From Qipengyuania_B thermophila (GTDB taxonomy: Bacteria; Pseudomonadota; Alphaproteobacteria; Sphingomonadales; Sphingomonadaceae): a stretch of DNA of 64,000 bases. A model generated the notes under the pieces. It was not told the DNA's origin. It made no database searches and saw only the letters and a list, made by a program, of their open reading frames with translations. The stretch spans positions 186,001 to 250,000 of the forward strand of contig NZ_SDSI01000001.1 of NCBI RefSeq assembly GCF_004153605.1, written 5' to 3'. Of the stretch, positions 55,406 to 64,000 are shown one piece after another. The position numbers and the translations under genes were made by a program. The stretch's first letter is position 1. The number at the start of each line of letters is the position of its first letter.

Positions 55406-56266
55406 TCAGGGCGCGCCGGCGGCGCCTTCGCGGTCCAGTGGGCTCGCCTGCTCCACGAGTGCTCCCTCGCCGTCGCGCAGGCGACGCGGCTCAAGCACCG
55501 CGGCCGTCTCGATGAGGTCGAGCGCCTGCTGCATCGCCGCGTAGCGCGAGGCGTCGGCGATCCATGCTTCGCCGTTCCGCGCACCGGGCAGCATCCGCAC
55601 CTCGGCGATCGCCGCCGGCACCCGGCCGCTTTCCAGAAACAGGCGGGCCCGTTCGAGCCGCCGCTCGGGTTGCAGCCCGGGCGTCGTGTCGCGGCGGATG
55701 ACGAACAGGGAGGCCATCTCCTCGCGCAGCGCTTGCCATGACAGCTCGCGCGGGCGGGTGGAGAGCGAGCCGCGCAGCCCGTCGAGACGCGTGAGCAGCT
55801 GGTCCAGCGTGACCGGAGCACGGGCGCCGTTCACCACTGTTGAGACGGCATTGGGCACCGCTTCGCCGAAGCGCAGCTGAAGCTGGTGTTCAAGGTAGCC
55901 GAGCGGGGTGCCCCGCTCCACCGCCCGCCGCGCGGCGAAAGCAATCAGCAATCCTTCCGCGCGCGCGACGTTCCCGGCAGCCGCCTGGCTGCGCAGGTCG
56001 ATCTGCGCCAGCCGCTGTTCGGCGGCGATGAGGCGCTGTTCCAGCCCGCCCTGCTGCGCGGCGACGGCGGCCACGTCGGCTCCGACCTGCGCAGCGGCGA
56101 GTTCGGCGGTGCCACCGGCGCTCGCAGACACGAGCGGAGCCGGCACCGCCGGCCTCTCGACGACCTGAACCGGCAAGCGCCGCGGATCGAGCCAGCCCTG
56201 GCTCCACGCCATCAGCGCCGCCGCCAGCGCTCCGGCCACAAACGCGAGCAGCGCCGCCAGCAGCAC
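55406..56266 (-). CDS. Mitofilin-like membrane protein of the hem cluster
   Basis: At least 286 residues: an N-terminal membrane helix (LLAALLAFVAGALAAALMAW), an Ala-rich region with coiled-coil character (about 60-110) and a C-terminal domain with a long helix. This fits the COG4223 family found beside hemC-hemD in alphaproteobacteria, related to mitochondrial Mic60. The listed start is a GTG, but the arginine-rich segment before the helix (R-R-A-A-G-G-G-R-R-R) lies upstream in the same frame with no ATG, GTG or TTG. The true start may be a non-canonical ATC at 56353, behind GGGAAGA. The gene follows hemD. Confidence 0.75.
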   Translation of the reverse strand: MLLAALLAFVAGALAAALMAWSQGWLDPRRLPVQVVERPAVPAPLVSASAGGTAELAAAQVGADVAAVAAQQGGLEQRLIAAEQRLAQIDLRSQAAAGNVARAEGLLIAFAARRAVERGTPLGYLEHQLQLRFGEAVPNAVSTVVNGARAPVTLDQLLTRLDGLRGSLSTRPRELSWQALREEMASLFVIRRDTTPGLQPERRLERARLFLESGRVPAAIAEVRMLPGARNGEAWIADASRYAAMQQALDLIETAAVLEPRRLRDGEGALVEQASPLDREGAAGAP

Positions 56267-56380
56267 GGCACGCCGCCGGCCGCCGCCGGCCGCGCGGCGA
56301 ACCTCTGCGGCGTGCGCGGGCGTGGTTCGTGCGATGTTCGCCGTGTCCGTGATCGTGTCTTCCCGCCAAGCGTGCGGCTG

Positions 56381-57091
56381 TCAGGCCGCGGCACCCCCGC
56401 CCGCTTCCTGCCACAAGCGGGCGGTCGCTGCCAAGAGCGCAGCATCGTTGGGCGCCGCGGCGACCGCATGCGCACGCCAGCCGGGACCGGCCGCCGCCAG
56501 CACCCGCGGCGCCAGCGCGGCAAGCGCCACCTTCGCGCGGGGGAGCGCAAGACGCTCGCACTCCGCCGCCCAGTGCGCCGCCGCCGCCGCCGAATGCAGC
56601 AGCACGACGCCTCCGCCGGCCCGCAGTCGCGCCGCCCGGCCGGCGGAGAGCGGCTTCGGCCGCATGGTGTAGACCACGCGCAGGTCCACCGTGCAGCCGG
56701 GCGGAGGGACCACCTGCACATGCGCGTGCCCCGCCAGCCGCAGCAGGCGTCCCGGCCGCAGTGAGCCGAGAAGCGACTGGAGATCGCCGCGACCGGTCGA
56801 CACCACGGTGAGGCCCGCATCTGTCGCCGCCTGCGCGGTCGCCCTGCCGACCGCGTGGACCGGCAGGTGCCGGAAAAGGGTCAGGGCCTCACCGGCACAG
56901 CGAACCGCGGCCCCGCTCCCCAGCAGGAGGGCATCATAGTCCGCCGGATCGGGCGGCTGCCACGGCAATGCGTGTGCCTCGAACAATGCTTCCCCCTCCA
57001 TCGGCAGGGCGGCACGCCGGGCGGCCGCCAGCGTCCGTGACAGACCCGGCTGCGGGCGGATGGCGAGCAGCAGCGGCGGCGCCGGCGTCAT
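56381..57091 (-). CDS. hemD: Uroporphyrinogen-III synthase
   Basis: A 236-residue enzyme closing hydroxymethylbilane to uroporphyrinogen III. The sequence is poorly conserved by nature; support comes from the two-lobe pattern, the segment V-V-Y-T-M-R-P-K-P-L, and its position directly after hemC with ATGA overlap. Alanine-rich with no membrane segment. The ATG at 57091 follows from overlap with the hemC stop; the open frame further upstream is arginine-rich and discarded. Confidence 0.86.
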   Translation of the reverse strand: MTPAPPLLLAIRPQPGLSRTLAAARRAALPMEGEALFEAHALPWQPPDPADYDALLLGSGAAVRCAGEALTLFRHLPVHAVGRATAQAATDAGLTVVSTGRGDLQSLLGSLRPGRLLRLAGHAHVQVVPPPGCTVDLRVVYTMRPKPLSAGRAARLRAGGGVVLLHSAAAAAHWAAECERLALPRAKVALAALAPRVLAAAGPGWRAHAVAAAPNDAALLAATARLWQEAGGGAAA

Positions 57092-58029
57092 GGCCCGCCG
57101 AACACGGCTCTCACGGCGGGGGGTGCGCGGCGGAGGAGATCGTCGGCCTGAGCGGCGATCCAGTCGTCCCGACCCGCCGGTCCCTCGGCGGTGCCGTCCA
57201 CCCGGTCCGCGCCGTCCGGGCTGAACAGCGCCACGGTGAGGCGCAGCGTGCGGGGTTCCGCCATCCGGCAGACCAGCGCCACCGGGCTGCGGCACGAGCC
57301 GTCAAGCCGGGCAAGCAGCGCCCGCTCGGCCTCGATCTCGGCCCGGGTCGAGGCGTCATCGATTGCCGCCAGCGCCCGGCGCAGCGCCTCGTCGCCTGCG
57401 CGGCACTCGATCCCGATTGCACCCTGCGCCGGCGCGGGGAGGAACTCGGTCTCGTCGAGCAGCGTCCCCACGCCGGTCTCGTCCAGCCGCTCCAGCCCGG
57501 CCCGCGCGAGCAGGGTGGCGTCCGCCTCGCCGGCAGCGAGCTTGGCGAGGCGCGTGGCCACGTTGCCGCGGAACAGCACGATGGCAAGATCGGGGCGCAA
57601 GTGCAGGAGCTGCGCCGCGCGCCGCGGCGCGCTCGTGCCTACCCTCGCCCCGGCCGGCAGTGCGGCGATGCTGCGGGCGCCGACCAGCACGTCGCGCCGG
57701 TCGGCTCGTGGCAGCAGCGCGCCGACCGTCAGTCCGGCGGGCCGGACGGTCTCGACATCCTTCATCGAATGCACCGCCGCGTCGATCCGTCCGTCGAGCA
57801 GGCAAGCATCGAGTTCACGCGTCCAGAGCGCCTTGCCGCCGATCTCGGCGAGCGGGCGGTCCTGGATCCGGTCGCCGGCCGCGGTGACGGGAACCAGCTC
57901 CACCGCATCGCGCGGCCAGCCATGGGCCGCGCACAGCCGCGCCCGGGCCTCCTCCGCCTGCGCCATGGCCAGCGGCGAGCGGCGGGTGCCGAGGCGCAGG
58001 GGCAGAGCGGGCGGAGCAATGTCGGTCAT
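57088..58029 (-). CDS. hemC: Hydroxymethylbilane synthase
   Basis: A 313-residue enzyme that polymerises four porphobilinogen units. Cys246 in D-G-S-C-R-S-P attaches the dipyrromethane cofactor, and Asp91 in H-S-M-K-D is the catalytic aspartate. The N-terminal L-R-L-G-T-R-R-S-P-L-A and L-F-R-G-N-V-A-T-R blocks are typical. It heads hemC-hemD-mitofilin-like and is divergent from tsaD with 76 bp between starts, an arrangement conserved in alphaproteobacteria. Confidence 0.96.
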   Translation of the reverse strand: MTDIAPPALPLRLGTRRSPLAMAQAEEARARLCAAHGWPRDAVELVPVTAAGDRIQDRPLAEIGGKALWTRELDACLLDGRIDAAVHSMKDVETVRPAGLTVGALLPRADRRDVLVGARSIAALPAGARVGTSAPRRAAQLLHLRPDLAIVLFRGNVATRLAKLAAGEADATLLARAGLERLDETGVGTLLDETEFLPAPAQGAIGIECRAGDEALRRALAAIDDASTRAEIEAERALLARLDGSCRSPVALVCRMAEPRTLRLTVALFSPDGADRVDGTAEGPAGRDDWIAAQADDLLRRAPPAVRAVFGGP

Positions 58030-58105
58030 GAGCAGCAGGACGGCGGGACAGCGCATCCCGGGCCGGCTGCTTGCCCTAGCGGGGCATTGCGGTAAGGGAA
58101 AGGGC

Positions 58106-59158
58106 ATGGACGTGGTGCTGGGCATTGAATCGAGCTGCGACGAAACGGCGGCGGCCCTGGTGCGCGCCGACGGCACCGTGCTGGCGCAGGCGATCGCCAG
58201 CCAGGATGACCGCCATGCGCCGTTCGGCGGCGTCGTGCCGGAGATCGCCGCCCGCGCCCATGTGGAACGGCTCGCACCGATGATCGACCGGGTGCTGGAC
58301 GAGGCGGGCATGACGCTGTCCGGCTGCGCCGCCGTTGCCGCCACGGCGGGACCGGGCCTGATCGGCGGGGTGATGGTGGGGCTGGTCACGGCCAAGGCGC
58401 TGGCGATGGCGAGCGACCGGCCGCTCCTGGCGATCAACCATCTCGAGGGTCATGCCCTCTCCCCGCGCCTTGCCGATCCGCGGCTCGGCTTCCCGTATCT
58501 CCTGCTGCTGGTTTCGGGCGGCCACTGCCAGATCCTGCTGGTGGAGGACGTCGGCCGCTACCGCCGTCTCGCGACCACCATCGACGATGCCTTGGGCGAA
58601 GCCTTCGACAAGACCGCCAAGGTGCTCGGCCTCGGTTTCCCCGGAGGACCGGCGCTGGAGCGGCTGGCCCTCGCCGGCTCCCCGCAGGCGGTGCCGCTGC
58701 CGCGCCCGCTGCTGGGCAGCCCCGAGCCGCACTTCTCCTTCGCCGGTCTCAAGAGCGCGGTGGTGCGCGCTCATGACAGCGGCGCCCATGCGGCGGCCGA
58801 CATTGCCGCCAGTTTCCAGCAGGCGGCCATCGACTGTCTGCTCGATCGCCTTGAACTGGCCGTGGGCCGTCTCGATCAGGCGCCGCCTGCGCTGGTCGTC
58901 GCAGGCGGCGTGGCCGCGAATGCGGCGGTGCGGGCGGCGCTGCTCCGCTTTGCCCACGCGCACGGACTTGCCTTCGGCGCGCCGCCTCCGGCGCTGTGCA
59001 CCGACAACGCCGCCATGATCGCGTGGGCCGGGCTGGAGCGGCTTGCAGCCGGCGGAGCAGCGGCGCGAGCGGGGGACGCGCTTGACGTGGCGGCGCGGCC
59101 ACGCTGGCCGCTCGATCCGGGCGCCGAGGCCGTGCGCGGCGCCGGAGTGAAGGCTTGA
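58106..59158 (+). CDS. tsaD: tRNA N6-threonylcarbamoyltransferase TsaD
   Basis: A 350-residue enzyme transferring threonylcarbamoyl to A37 of ANN-decoding tRNAs, with TsaB and TsaE partners. Metal-binding His112 and His116 (I-N-H-L-E-G-H), the G-I-E-S-S-C-D-E-T start and V-S-G-G-H-C-Q-I are the ASKHA-fold landmarks. The ATG at 58106 follows AAAGGG. Its end overlaps the gpsA start. A long open frame upstream on this strand is only the shadow of hemC. Confidence 0.96.
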   Translation: MDVVLGIESSCDETAAALVRADGTVLAQAIASQDDRHAPFGGVVPEIAARAHVERLAPMIDRVLDEAGMTLSGCAAVAATAGPGLIGGVMVGLVTAKALAMASDRPLLAINHLEGHALSPRLADPRLGFPYLLLLVSGGHCQILLVEDVGRYRRLATTIDDALGEAFDKTAKVLGLGFPGGPALERLALAGSPQAVPLPRPLLGSPEPHFSFAGLKSAVVRAHDSGAHAAADIAASFQQAAIDCLLDRLELAVGRLDQAPPALVVAGGVAANAAVRAALLRFAHAHGLAFGAPPPALCTDNAAMIAWAGLERLAAGGAAARAGDALDVAARPRWPLDPGAEAVRGAGVKA

Positions 59159-60186
59159 GCGGCGCGGTCAGCGACATGCCGGCCATCGGAGTGCTGGGCG
59201 CGGGCGCGTGGGGAACGGCGCTGGCGCAGATGCTGGCGAGCGACGGATCGTCGGTGCGCCTGTGGGCGCGCGACCCGGCGCTTGCCCATGCGATCACCGC
59301 GACGAGGCGCAACGAACGCCACCTGCCGGCGATCGTGCTGGCGCCGCAGATCGACGCCACCGCCGCGCTGGACGCGGTGGCGCGCTGTCCGGTGCTGCTC
59401 GCCGTGGTTCCGGCGCAGGTGATGCGCTCGGTCCTTGCGCGGCTGCCCGACCGGCCTCGAGATCTGGTGCTGTGCAGCAAGGGCATCGAGCGGGAAAGCG
59501 GCGCGCTCATGCACGAAGTCGCGCGCGCTGTCCTTCCTTCCGCCACACCCGCCGTGCTGTCGGGGCCGACCTTTGCCCACGAGGTCGCCGCGGGCCTGCC
59601 CACAGCCGTCACCCTGGCTTGTTCCGGCGGCAAGGCGCAGTGGGAACGTCTGTCGCCGGCGCTCGCCCGGCCCGCCTTTCGTCCCTACTACACCGACGAC
59701 CTGCTCGGCACGGAGATCGCCGGCGCGGTGAAGAACGTGCTGGCAATCGCCAGCGGCCTGGTCGACGGGCTGGGGCTGGGCCAGAACGCGCGCGCGGCGA
59801 TGATCGCGCGCGGCTTTGCCGAGCTGCTGCGGCTGGGCGAGGCGACCGGCGCCCGCCGCGACACGCTCACCGGCCTGTGCGGACTGGGAGACCTCGTGCT
59901 GACCTGCACCTCGGCGGCGAGCCGCAACTATTCCCTCGGCCTGGCACTGGGACGGGGCGAGACGGCGGACGCGCTGCTCGGCGGCGCCCATGCCCTGACC
60001 GAGGGTGCGCACACGGCTCCCGTGCTCGTCACGCTGGCACAGGCGCACGGTGTCGAACTGCCGATCGCCGCCGCGGTCCGCGACATCCTTGCCGGTGCGG
60101 AGCCCCGCGACGCCGTGGACAGGCTCCTTGCCCGCCCGCTTCGGCCTGAAGCCGGCCCGGACGCGGCGACGCGCGCCCGGCCGTGA
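59155..60186 (+). CDS. gpsA: Glycerol-3-phosphate dehydrogenase [NAD(P)+]
   Basis: A 343-residue enzyme making sn-glycerol-3-phosphate for phospholipids. The nucleotide motif G-V-L-G-A-G-A-W-G-T-A is at 12-22, then S-K-G-I-E and the catalytic-region V-K-N-V-L-A-I-A-S-G. The start is a TTG at 59155 that overlaps the tsaD stop and has GGAG eight bases upstream; an ATG at 59176 would give a shorter protein of usual length and lacks a clear site. It is coupled to tsaD and to the flippase gene. Confidence 0.94.
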   Translation: MSGAVSDMPAIGVLGAGAWGTALAQMLASDGSSVRLWARDPALAHAITATRRNERHLPAIVLAPQIDATAALDAVARCPVLLAVVPAQVMRSVLARLPDRPRDLVLCSKGIERESGALMHEVARAVLPSATPAVLSGPTFAHEVAAGLPTAVTLACSGGKAQWERLSPALARPAFRPYYTDDLLGTEIAGAVKNVLAIASGLVDGLGLGQNARAAMIARGFAELLRLGEATGARRDTLTGLCGLGDLVLTCTSAASRNYSLGLALGRGETADALLGGAHALTEGAHTAPVLVTLAQAHGVELPIAAAVRDILAGAEPRDAVDRLLARPLRPEAGPDAATRARP

Positions 60187-61676
60187 GCGCCACCGCGCAA
60201 AGCGACATCGCCGCGCTGGCCCGGGGCGGACGCACGAACCTGCTCGGCTTCCTGCTGCGGCTGCTCGCCCGCCTGCCGTTCCTGTTCATCGCCGGGCGGC
60301 TCTACGGGGCCGATGCGCTCGGGAGGTTCGCCTCGGCGCTGGTGGTGGTGGAACTGGTCGCGCTGCTGTGTTCGCTGGGCGAGAAGCGCGGACTCGCTCA
60401 GCGTCTGGCCGAAAGCGACGAGCCGCCCGCGCATCTCGTCGCCGACGCGCTGCTGCTGGCGCTGCTGCTCGGGAGCGGGGCGGCGCTGTTCTTCTGGTGG
60501 GTGCCGCAGCCGCTGTTCCCGGCCGGCAGCTTCACGAAGCTCGACAAGCTGGTCGTCGTGGCCATCCCCGCTTACGCCATGACGGAAATCGTGCTGGCGG
60601 CGCAAGCCTACCGTTTCGACGTCGCCACCACCGTGCGCGCCCGTGCCATCGTCGAGCCGTGGACGATTTCCATCATGGCCGGCGTGCTGTTCTTCGTTGT
60701 GCCGGAGGCCGGATTGCCGCTTGCCTATGTGCTGTCGGTGCTGGCCGGTCTCGTTGCCGCGCTGGTGCCGTTTGCGCGCAGCTACGGCTGGCCTCGCGGC
60801 TGGCGTCCGCGGCCGCGCGCGCTCCACGCCCTGACGTGGAGAGCGCTGCCGCTGGCGGGCGCGGACGTGGTGGAGTGGGGCACGCGGCGCATCGACATCT
60901 TCATCCTCGGCCTGTTCGCCGCTCCGGCGGTCGTCGGCGTCTATTACGTGGCGCAGCAGGTCGCCTCACTGCCGCAGAAGCTCAAGACCAGCTTCGAGCC
61001 GATCCTCGGCCCGGTCATCACCCGCAACCTCAAGCTCGGCGATCACGCCGCGATCGCCGCTCAGGTGCGACAGGTGGGCTTCTGGATCATCGCTGCCCAG
61101 GCCGGCATCGCGCTCGCGCTGGCGATCCCCGGCGAAGCCATCATGGGGCTGATGGGTCCGAACTTCGTCGGCGGCACCGGCGCGCTCGCGCTGCTGCTGG
61201 CGGCCGAGGTGGTTGCCTCCCTCGCCGTCGTGGCCGAAGCCGCGCTCGTCTACATGGCGCGCCTGCGCAACCTCCTGCTGTCGGTGGCGACCATCGTGTT
61301 CCAGGCCGGATTGACCGTGGCGGCCATCCATCTCATCGCCAGCCAGGATGTTCCGGCGACCTGGCAGGGTGCGGGCGCCGCGGGCGCGCTGTTCGTGGCG
61401 CTGGGCATCGCCTCGCTCATCAAGGCGGCCATGCTGGGCCGGCTGCTGGGCGAACCGGTCGGGAACTGGCGCTGGCCCCTCCTGTGGGCGGCGGGGCCGG
61501 CGGCGTTTGTGGGCTGGCTGGCGACCCTGCTGCCCGAATGGGCCGAGCTGGCCTTCGGCGTGCCGGCGGTTCTCGCGACCTACGGGCTGATCATCTGGCG
61601 GTGGGGTTTCGGGCCGGACGACCGCATCCTGTTCCGGCGCAGCCTTGCGGCGCCCGAGCCGGCTCCGTCCGGTTGA
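60183..61676 (+). CDS. Wzx-like polysaccharide flippase
   Basis: A 497-residue membrane protein with 12 or more hydrophobic segments, including the N-terminal G-R-L-Y-G-A-D-A-L-G-R-F-A-S-A motif of the MOP/Wzx exporter superfamily. It would flip a lipid-linked sugar across the inner membrane. It starts at a GTG overlapping the gpsA stop (GTGA). No glycosyltransferases are nearby, so the exported substrate cannot be guessed. The 3' end lies 75 bp before the HhH protein gene. Confidence 0.88.
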   Translation: MSATAQSDIAALARGGRTNLLGFLLRLLARLPFLFIAGRLYGADALGRFASALVVVELVALLCSLGEKRGLAQRLAESDEPPAHLVADALLLALLLGSGAALFFWWVPQPLFPAGSFTKLDKLVVVAIPAYAMTEIVLAAQAYRFDVATTVRARAIVEPWTISIMAGVLFFVVPEAGLPLAYVLSVLAGLVAALVPFARSYGWPRGWRPRPRALHALTWRALPLAGADVVEWGTRRIDIFILGLFAAPAVVGVYYVAQQVASLPQKLKTSFEPILGPVITRNLKLGDHAAIAAQVRQVGFWIIAAQAGIALALAIPGEAIMGLMGPNFVGGTGALALLLAAEVVASLAVVAEAALVYMARLRNLLLSVATIVFQAGLTVAAIHLIASQDVPATWQGAGAAGALFVALGIASLIKAAMLGRLLGEPVGNWRWPLLWAAGPAAFVGWLATLLPEWAELAFGVPAVLATYGLIIWRWGFGPDDRILFRRSLAAPEPAPSG

Positions 61677-61750
61677 TTGAACCTGTCGGCGGTGCCATGC
61701 GTTGCACAGGCGACGGCCTGCATCTGCGGGCGGTGGTGCGAGGTGGGCGT

Positions 61751-62551
61751 ATGATCGAGTGGGTGGAAGCCAACTGGCTGCTGGTCGTCCTTGCCGTGCT
61801 GTTCGCGGTGGCGATCGCATGGTATATCTTCAACGCGCGCCGCCGCACGCGGGTGGTGTCGGACAGCACGGATGTGCTCGACGAAGGCGCTCCGCCCGCC
61901 CGGCGCAATCAGGCGCTGCTGGATGCGCCGCCGCTTGCGGTGCCGGGCACCGGGCCGCCGGCGGCAGGCGATCCGGCGGGCTCGCCGGCCGTGCAGCGTG
62001 ATTTGCGGACACCGGGCGAGGCTGCGGCACAGGCGGCATCCGCTCCGAGCGGCGATCCAAGCGATGAGGTGGCCGGTCGCGGGACGGCCTCGCCGCCCCT
62101 TCCGGGCGCGCTCGGCGGCGCCGACGTCGCCATCACCGCTGCCGGCGGCGCGTCCGCCGCCATCGCCCGTGCCGAGCAGGCCGAGCGTGAGGAGTTCGGT
62201 GCCGCGCCGACGGACCCAGACGAGCCTTCCGGGCTTCCGCCCGAAAGCAGTGCGGCCGAGACGCTGGCCGAGGCCGTCTCGCTGGTCGAGCCGCCAGCCT
62301 CGCCGTTGCCGGACGGTGGCGAGTTGACCCGGCTCAAGGGCATCGGCCCCAAGCTCGCCCTGCGCCTGGAGGAGCTGGGCATCACGCGGATCGAGCAGAT
62401 CGCGCAGTGGACGCCGGAAGAGGCGGAACGGATCGACGCGCAGCTTGGCCGCTTCCAGGGACGCATTCATCGCGACGGGTGGATCGAGCAGGCGCGCCTG
62501 CTGAGCAGCGGCGATGCGGCCGGGTACGAGGCGCGGTTCGGTCGTTTGTAA
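61751..62551 (+). CDS. Membrane-anchored protein with C-terminal helix-hairpin-helix
   Basis: A 266-residue protein: an N-terminal membrane helix (W-L-L-V-V-L-A-V-L-F-A-V-A-I-A-W), a linker of about 140 residues rich in Pro, Ala, Gly and Ser, and a C-terminal HhH domain (about 205-265) with L-T-R-L-K-G-I-G-P-K-L-A and W-I-E-Q-A-R. The HhH resembles the module at the end of NuoE or L21 extensions and in predicted flap nucleases. A GAGG site seven bases before the ATG decides the start; ATG 61696 is possible. The membrane-plus-DNA-binding-type layout is unusual and the role is unknown. Confidence 0.75.
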   Translation: MIEWVEANWLLVVLAVLFAVAIAWYIFNARRRTRVVSDSTDVLDEGAPPARRNQALLDAPPLAVPGTGPPAAGDPAGSPAVQRDLRTPGEAAAQAASAPSGDPSDEVAGRGTASPPLPGALGGADVAITAAGGASAAIARAEQAEREEFGAAPTDPDEPSGLPPESSAAETLAEAVSLVEPPASPLPDGGELTRLKGIGPKLALRLEELGITRIEQIAQWTPEEAERIDAQLGRFQGRIHRDGWIEQARLLSSGDAAGYEARFGRL

Positions 62552-62618
62552 GACGAGGCGGAACCTTTCCCGCCTGCGCGCGTATGCGTCCGATGCCCCG
62601 CCCGCGAGGAGTGATGCG

Positions 62619-62981
62619 ATGAAGGAGCACCCGGTCGTCCTGGTCGCCGAGAATGAGCCGGTGATCGCCCTCGACCTGCGCGACACGGTCGAAGAGGCGG
62701 GCTACATCGTCGAAGGGCCGCATGAACGCGTCGACCAGGCGATTTTGGCGGTGCAGGCCAACCGGCCCGACCTTGCCATCCTGGACATCGAACTGGATGA
62801 CGGAATGGTGTATCCCTTGGCCGAGCGGCTGGCCCAGGAACAGATTCCTTTCATTTTCCACTCGGGCCGCACCCCCTTGCCCGACACCAGCGATCGTTTT
62901 CCCGGCGCCCCCATGCTGGCCAAGCCTTGCCCGCCTTCCGAGATGCTGCGCGGCCTCGAGGCTGCCTTGGCGCATCGCTGA
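62619..62981 (+). CDS. Single-domain response regulator
   Basis: A 120-residue receiver domain without an output domain. Asp56 in A-I-L-D-I-E is the phospho-acceptor, Ser82 stands in the Thr/Ser position and Lys102 in A-K-P is the conserved lysine. A GAGGAG site precedes the ATG at 62619. The partner histidine kinase is not in the window. It is probably a CheY-like or phosphorelay protein; the target is unknown. Confidence 0.86.
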   Translation: MKEHPVVLVAENEPVIALDLRDTVEEAGYIVEGPHERVDQAILAVQANRPDLAILDIELDDGMVYPLAERLAQEQIPFIFHSGRTPLPDTSDRFPGAPMLAKPCPPSEMLRGLEAALAHR

Positions 62982-63081
62982 TCCGCCCCCCGTTCCCGTC
63001 GCCCGTCCGCGCCGCACCGGCTGCACTCTTGAAGCGGGTCCGCTTCGGTGCAATGAGCCGACCGGCAGCTGAGGACTACGG

Positions 63082-64000
63082 ATGGCCGGCATGATCCCCT
63101 TCGACTGGAGCGACCCGCTCGGTCTCGACGACCAGCTCAGCGACGAGGAGCGCATGGTGCGCGACACGGCGCAGGCCTTCTGCCAGAGCGAACTGCAACC
63201 GCGGGTCGTCGACGCCTATCGCGACGAACGCGACGCTCCGGAACTGTTCCCCATGATGGGTGCGGCCGGCCTTCTGGGTGCCACCATTCCCGAGGAATAC
63301 GGGGGCGCGGGCGCGTCCTATGTCGCCTATGGCCTCATCGCCCGCGAGATCGAGCGGGTCGACAGCGGCTACCGTTCCATGGCGTCGGTGCAATCGAGCC
63401 TGGTCATGTATCCGATTTACGCCTTCGGTTCGGAGGAGCAGCGGCACCGCTATCTCCCGCTGCTCGCGCGCGGGGAGCTGATCGGCTGCTTCGGCCTGAC
63501 GGAGCCGGACGCCGGCTCCGACCCGGCCGGGATGAAGACGGTGGCGCGGGCCGATGGCGACGGCTTCGTGCTGAACGGATCCAAGACCTGGATCTCGAAC
63601 GCGCCCTTTGCCGACGTGTTCGTGGTGTGGGCGAAATCCGAGGCGCATGACGGCGCGATCCGGGGGTTCGTGCTCGACAAGGGCACTCCCGGTCTCAGCG
63701 CACCCAAGATCGACAACAAGCTCAGCCTGCGCGCATCGACGACGGGGATGATCGTCATGGACGATGTGCGCGTGGGCAAGGACACCCTGCTTCCGGATGT
63801 GACCGGGCTGAAGGGGCCGTTTTCCTGTCTCAACCGCGCGCGGTACGGCATCTCCTGGGGCGCCATGGGCGCGGCCGAGTTCTGCCTTCACGCCGCGCGG
63901 CAGTATGGCCTCGACCGGCACCAGTTCGGGGTGCCGCTCGCCTCGAAGCAGCTCTACCAGAAGAAGCTGGCCGACATGATGTGCGACATCGCTCTTGGCC
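63082..64000 (+). CDS. gcdH: Glutaryl-CoA dehydrogenase, 5' part
   Basis: The first 306 residues of an acyl-CoA dehydrogenase that runs off the window end. The opening P-F-D-W-S-D-P, the family pair E-E-Y-G-G-A-G and V-D-S-G-Y-R-S-M-x-S-V-Q-S-S-L-V-M, and L-T-E-P-D-A-G-S-D-P match glutaryl-CoA dehydrogenase, which converts glutaryl-CoA to crotonyl-CoA in lysine and tryptophan breakdown. FAD is the cofactor; the catalytic glutamate lies beyond the visible part. GAGG lies seven bases before the ATG at 63082; a second ATG is at 63091. Confidence 0.9.
   Translation, partial: MAGMIPFDWSDPLGLDDQLSDEERMVRDTAQAFCQSELQPRVVDAYRDERDAPELFPMMGAAGLLGATIPEEYGGAGASYVAYGLIAREIERVDSGYRSMASVQSSLVMYPIYAFGSEEQRHRYLPLLARGELIGCFGLTEPDAGSDPAGMKTVARADGDGFVLNGSKTWISNAPFADVFVVWAKSEAHDGAIRGFVLDKGTPGLSAPKIDNKLSLRASTTGMIVMDDVRVGKDTLLPDVTGLKGPFSCLNRARYGISWGAMGAAEFCLHAARQYGLDRHQFGVPLASKQLYQKKLADMMCDIALG

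Overview
The window is a 64 kb stretch of chromosome from a GC-rich (roughly 70 %) alphaproteobacterium, almost certainly a member of the Sphingomonadales. The supporting signs are a circularly permuted two-piece tmRNA with tag ANDNEALALAA, a PEPxxWA-CTERM surface protein, an Anbu/ATP-grasp/alpha-E/transglutaminase cassette, a large TonB-dependent receptor, the lptD-surA-pdxA-rsmA order, an astA-astB pair with a companion M20 hydrolase, and alphaproteobacterial families such as DUF2794 and HdaA. The content is core-chromosomal. I see no insertion sequence, prophage, CRISPR array, tRNA or rRNA.

Layout. 0-10 kb: a membrane protein, DUF2794 and serine acetyltransferase, then hdaA plus a DUF2066-like periplasmic protein divergent from purM-purN-sulfotransferase, then a minus-strand run pepA, DUF2256 microprotein, holC, ndk. 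10-17 kb: the outer-membrane/ribosome operon lptD-surA-pdxA-rsmA and a PEPxxWA-CTERM protein. 17-23 kb: malate synthase G divergent from M20 hydrolase-astA-astB (arginine succinyltransferase pathway). 23-28 kb: tmRNA and mscL on minus, divergent from a chain of nearly contiguous genes (LemA, two TPM-domain proteins, Nudix hydrolase, SDR). 27.7-28.2 kb: a 580-bp gap holding two very short hydrophobic peptide genes behind a well-matched sigma-54 promoter. 28-34 kb: recF, a GDSL esterase divergent from an ABC/FtsX pair (the tesA-ybbA-ybbP arrangement), and a VanZ-like protein. 34-41 kb: TonB receptor, typA, a pore-like membrane protein and a secreted DUF3857/transglutaminase protein. 41-49 kb: membrane protein, extensin-like protein, degenerate FixJ-type regulator, the Anbu cassette, an alpha/beta hydrolase and DUF3617. 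49-64 kb: uvrB, a lipoprotein, dsbD, ubiH-like, the minus-strand heme set (hemC-hemD-mitofilin-like) divergent from tsaD-gpsA-flippase, an HhH protein, a single-domain response regulator, and the 5' part of glutaryl-CoA dehydrogenase running off the end.

The genes serve housekeeping (purine, heme, PLP, cysteine, DNA repair and replication control, ribosome rescue), envelope assembly (LptD, SurA, FtsX export, flippase, TonB receptor) and amino-acid catabolism. The least explained elements are the sigma-54-linked twin micropeptides (27774-28124), the Anbu cassette (43605-47622), the response regulator without its phospho-acceptor (42808-43452), and the small channel-like protein with an altered filter motif (38588-39034). 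All assignments come from reading the sequence and from family knowledge; no database search was run.
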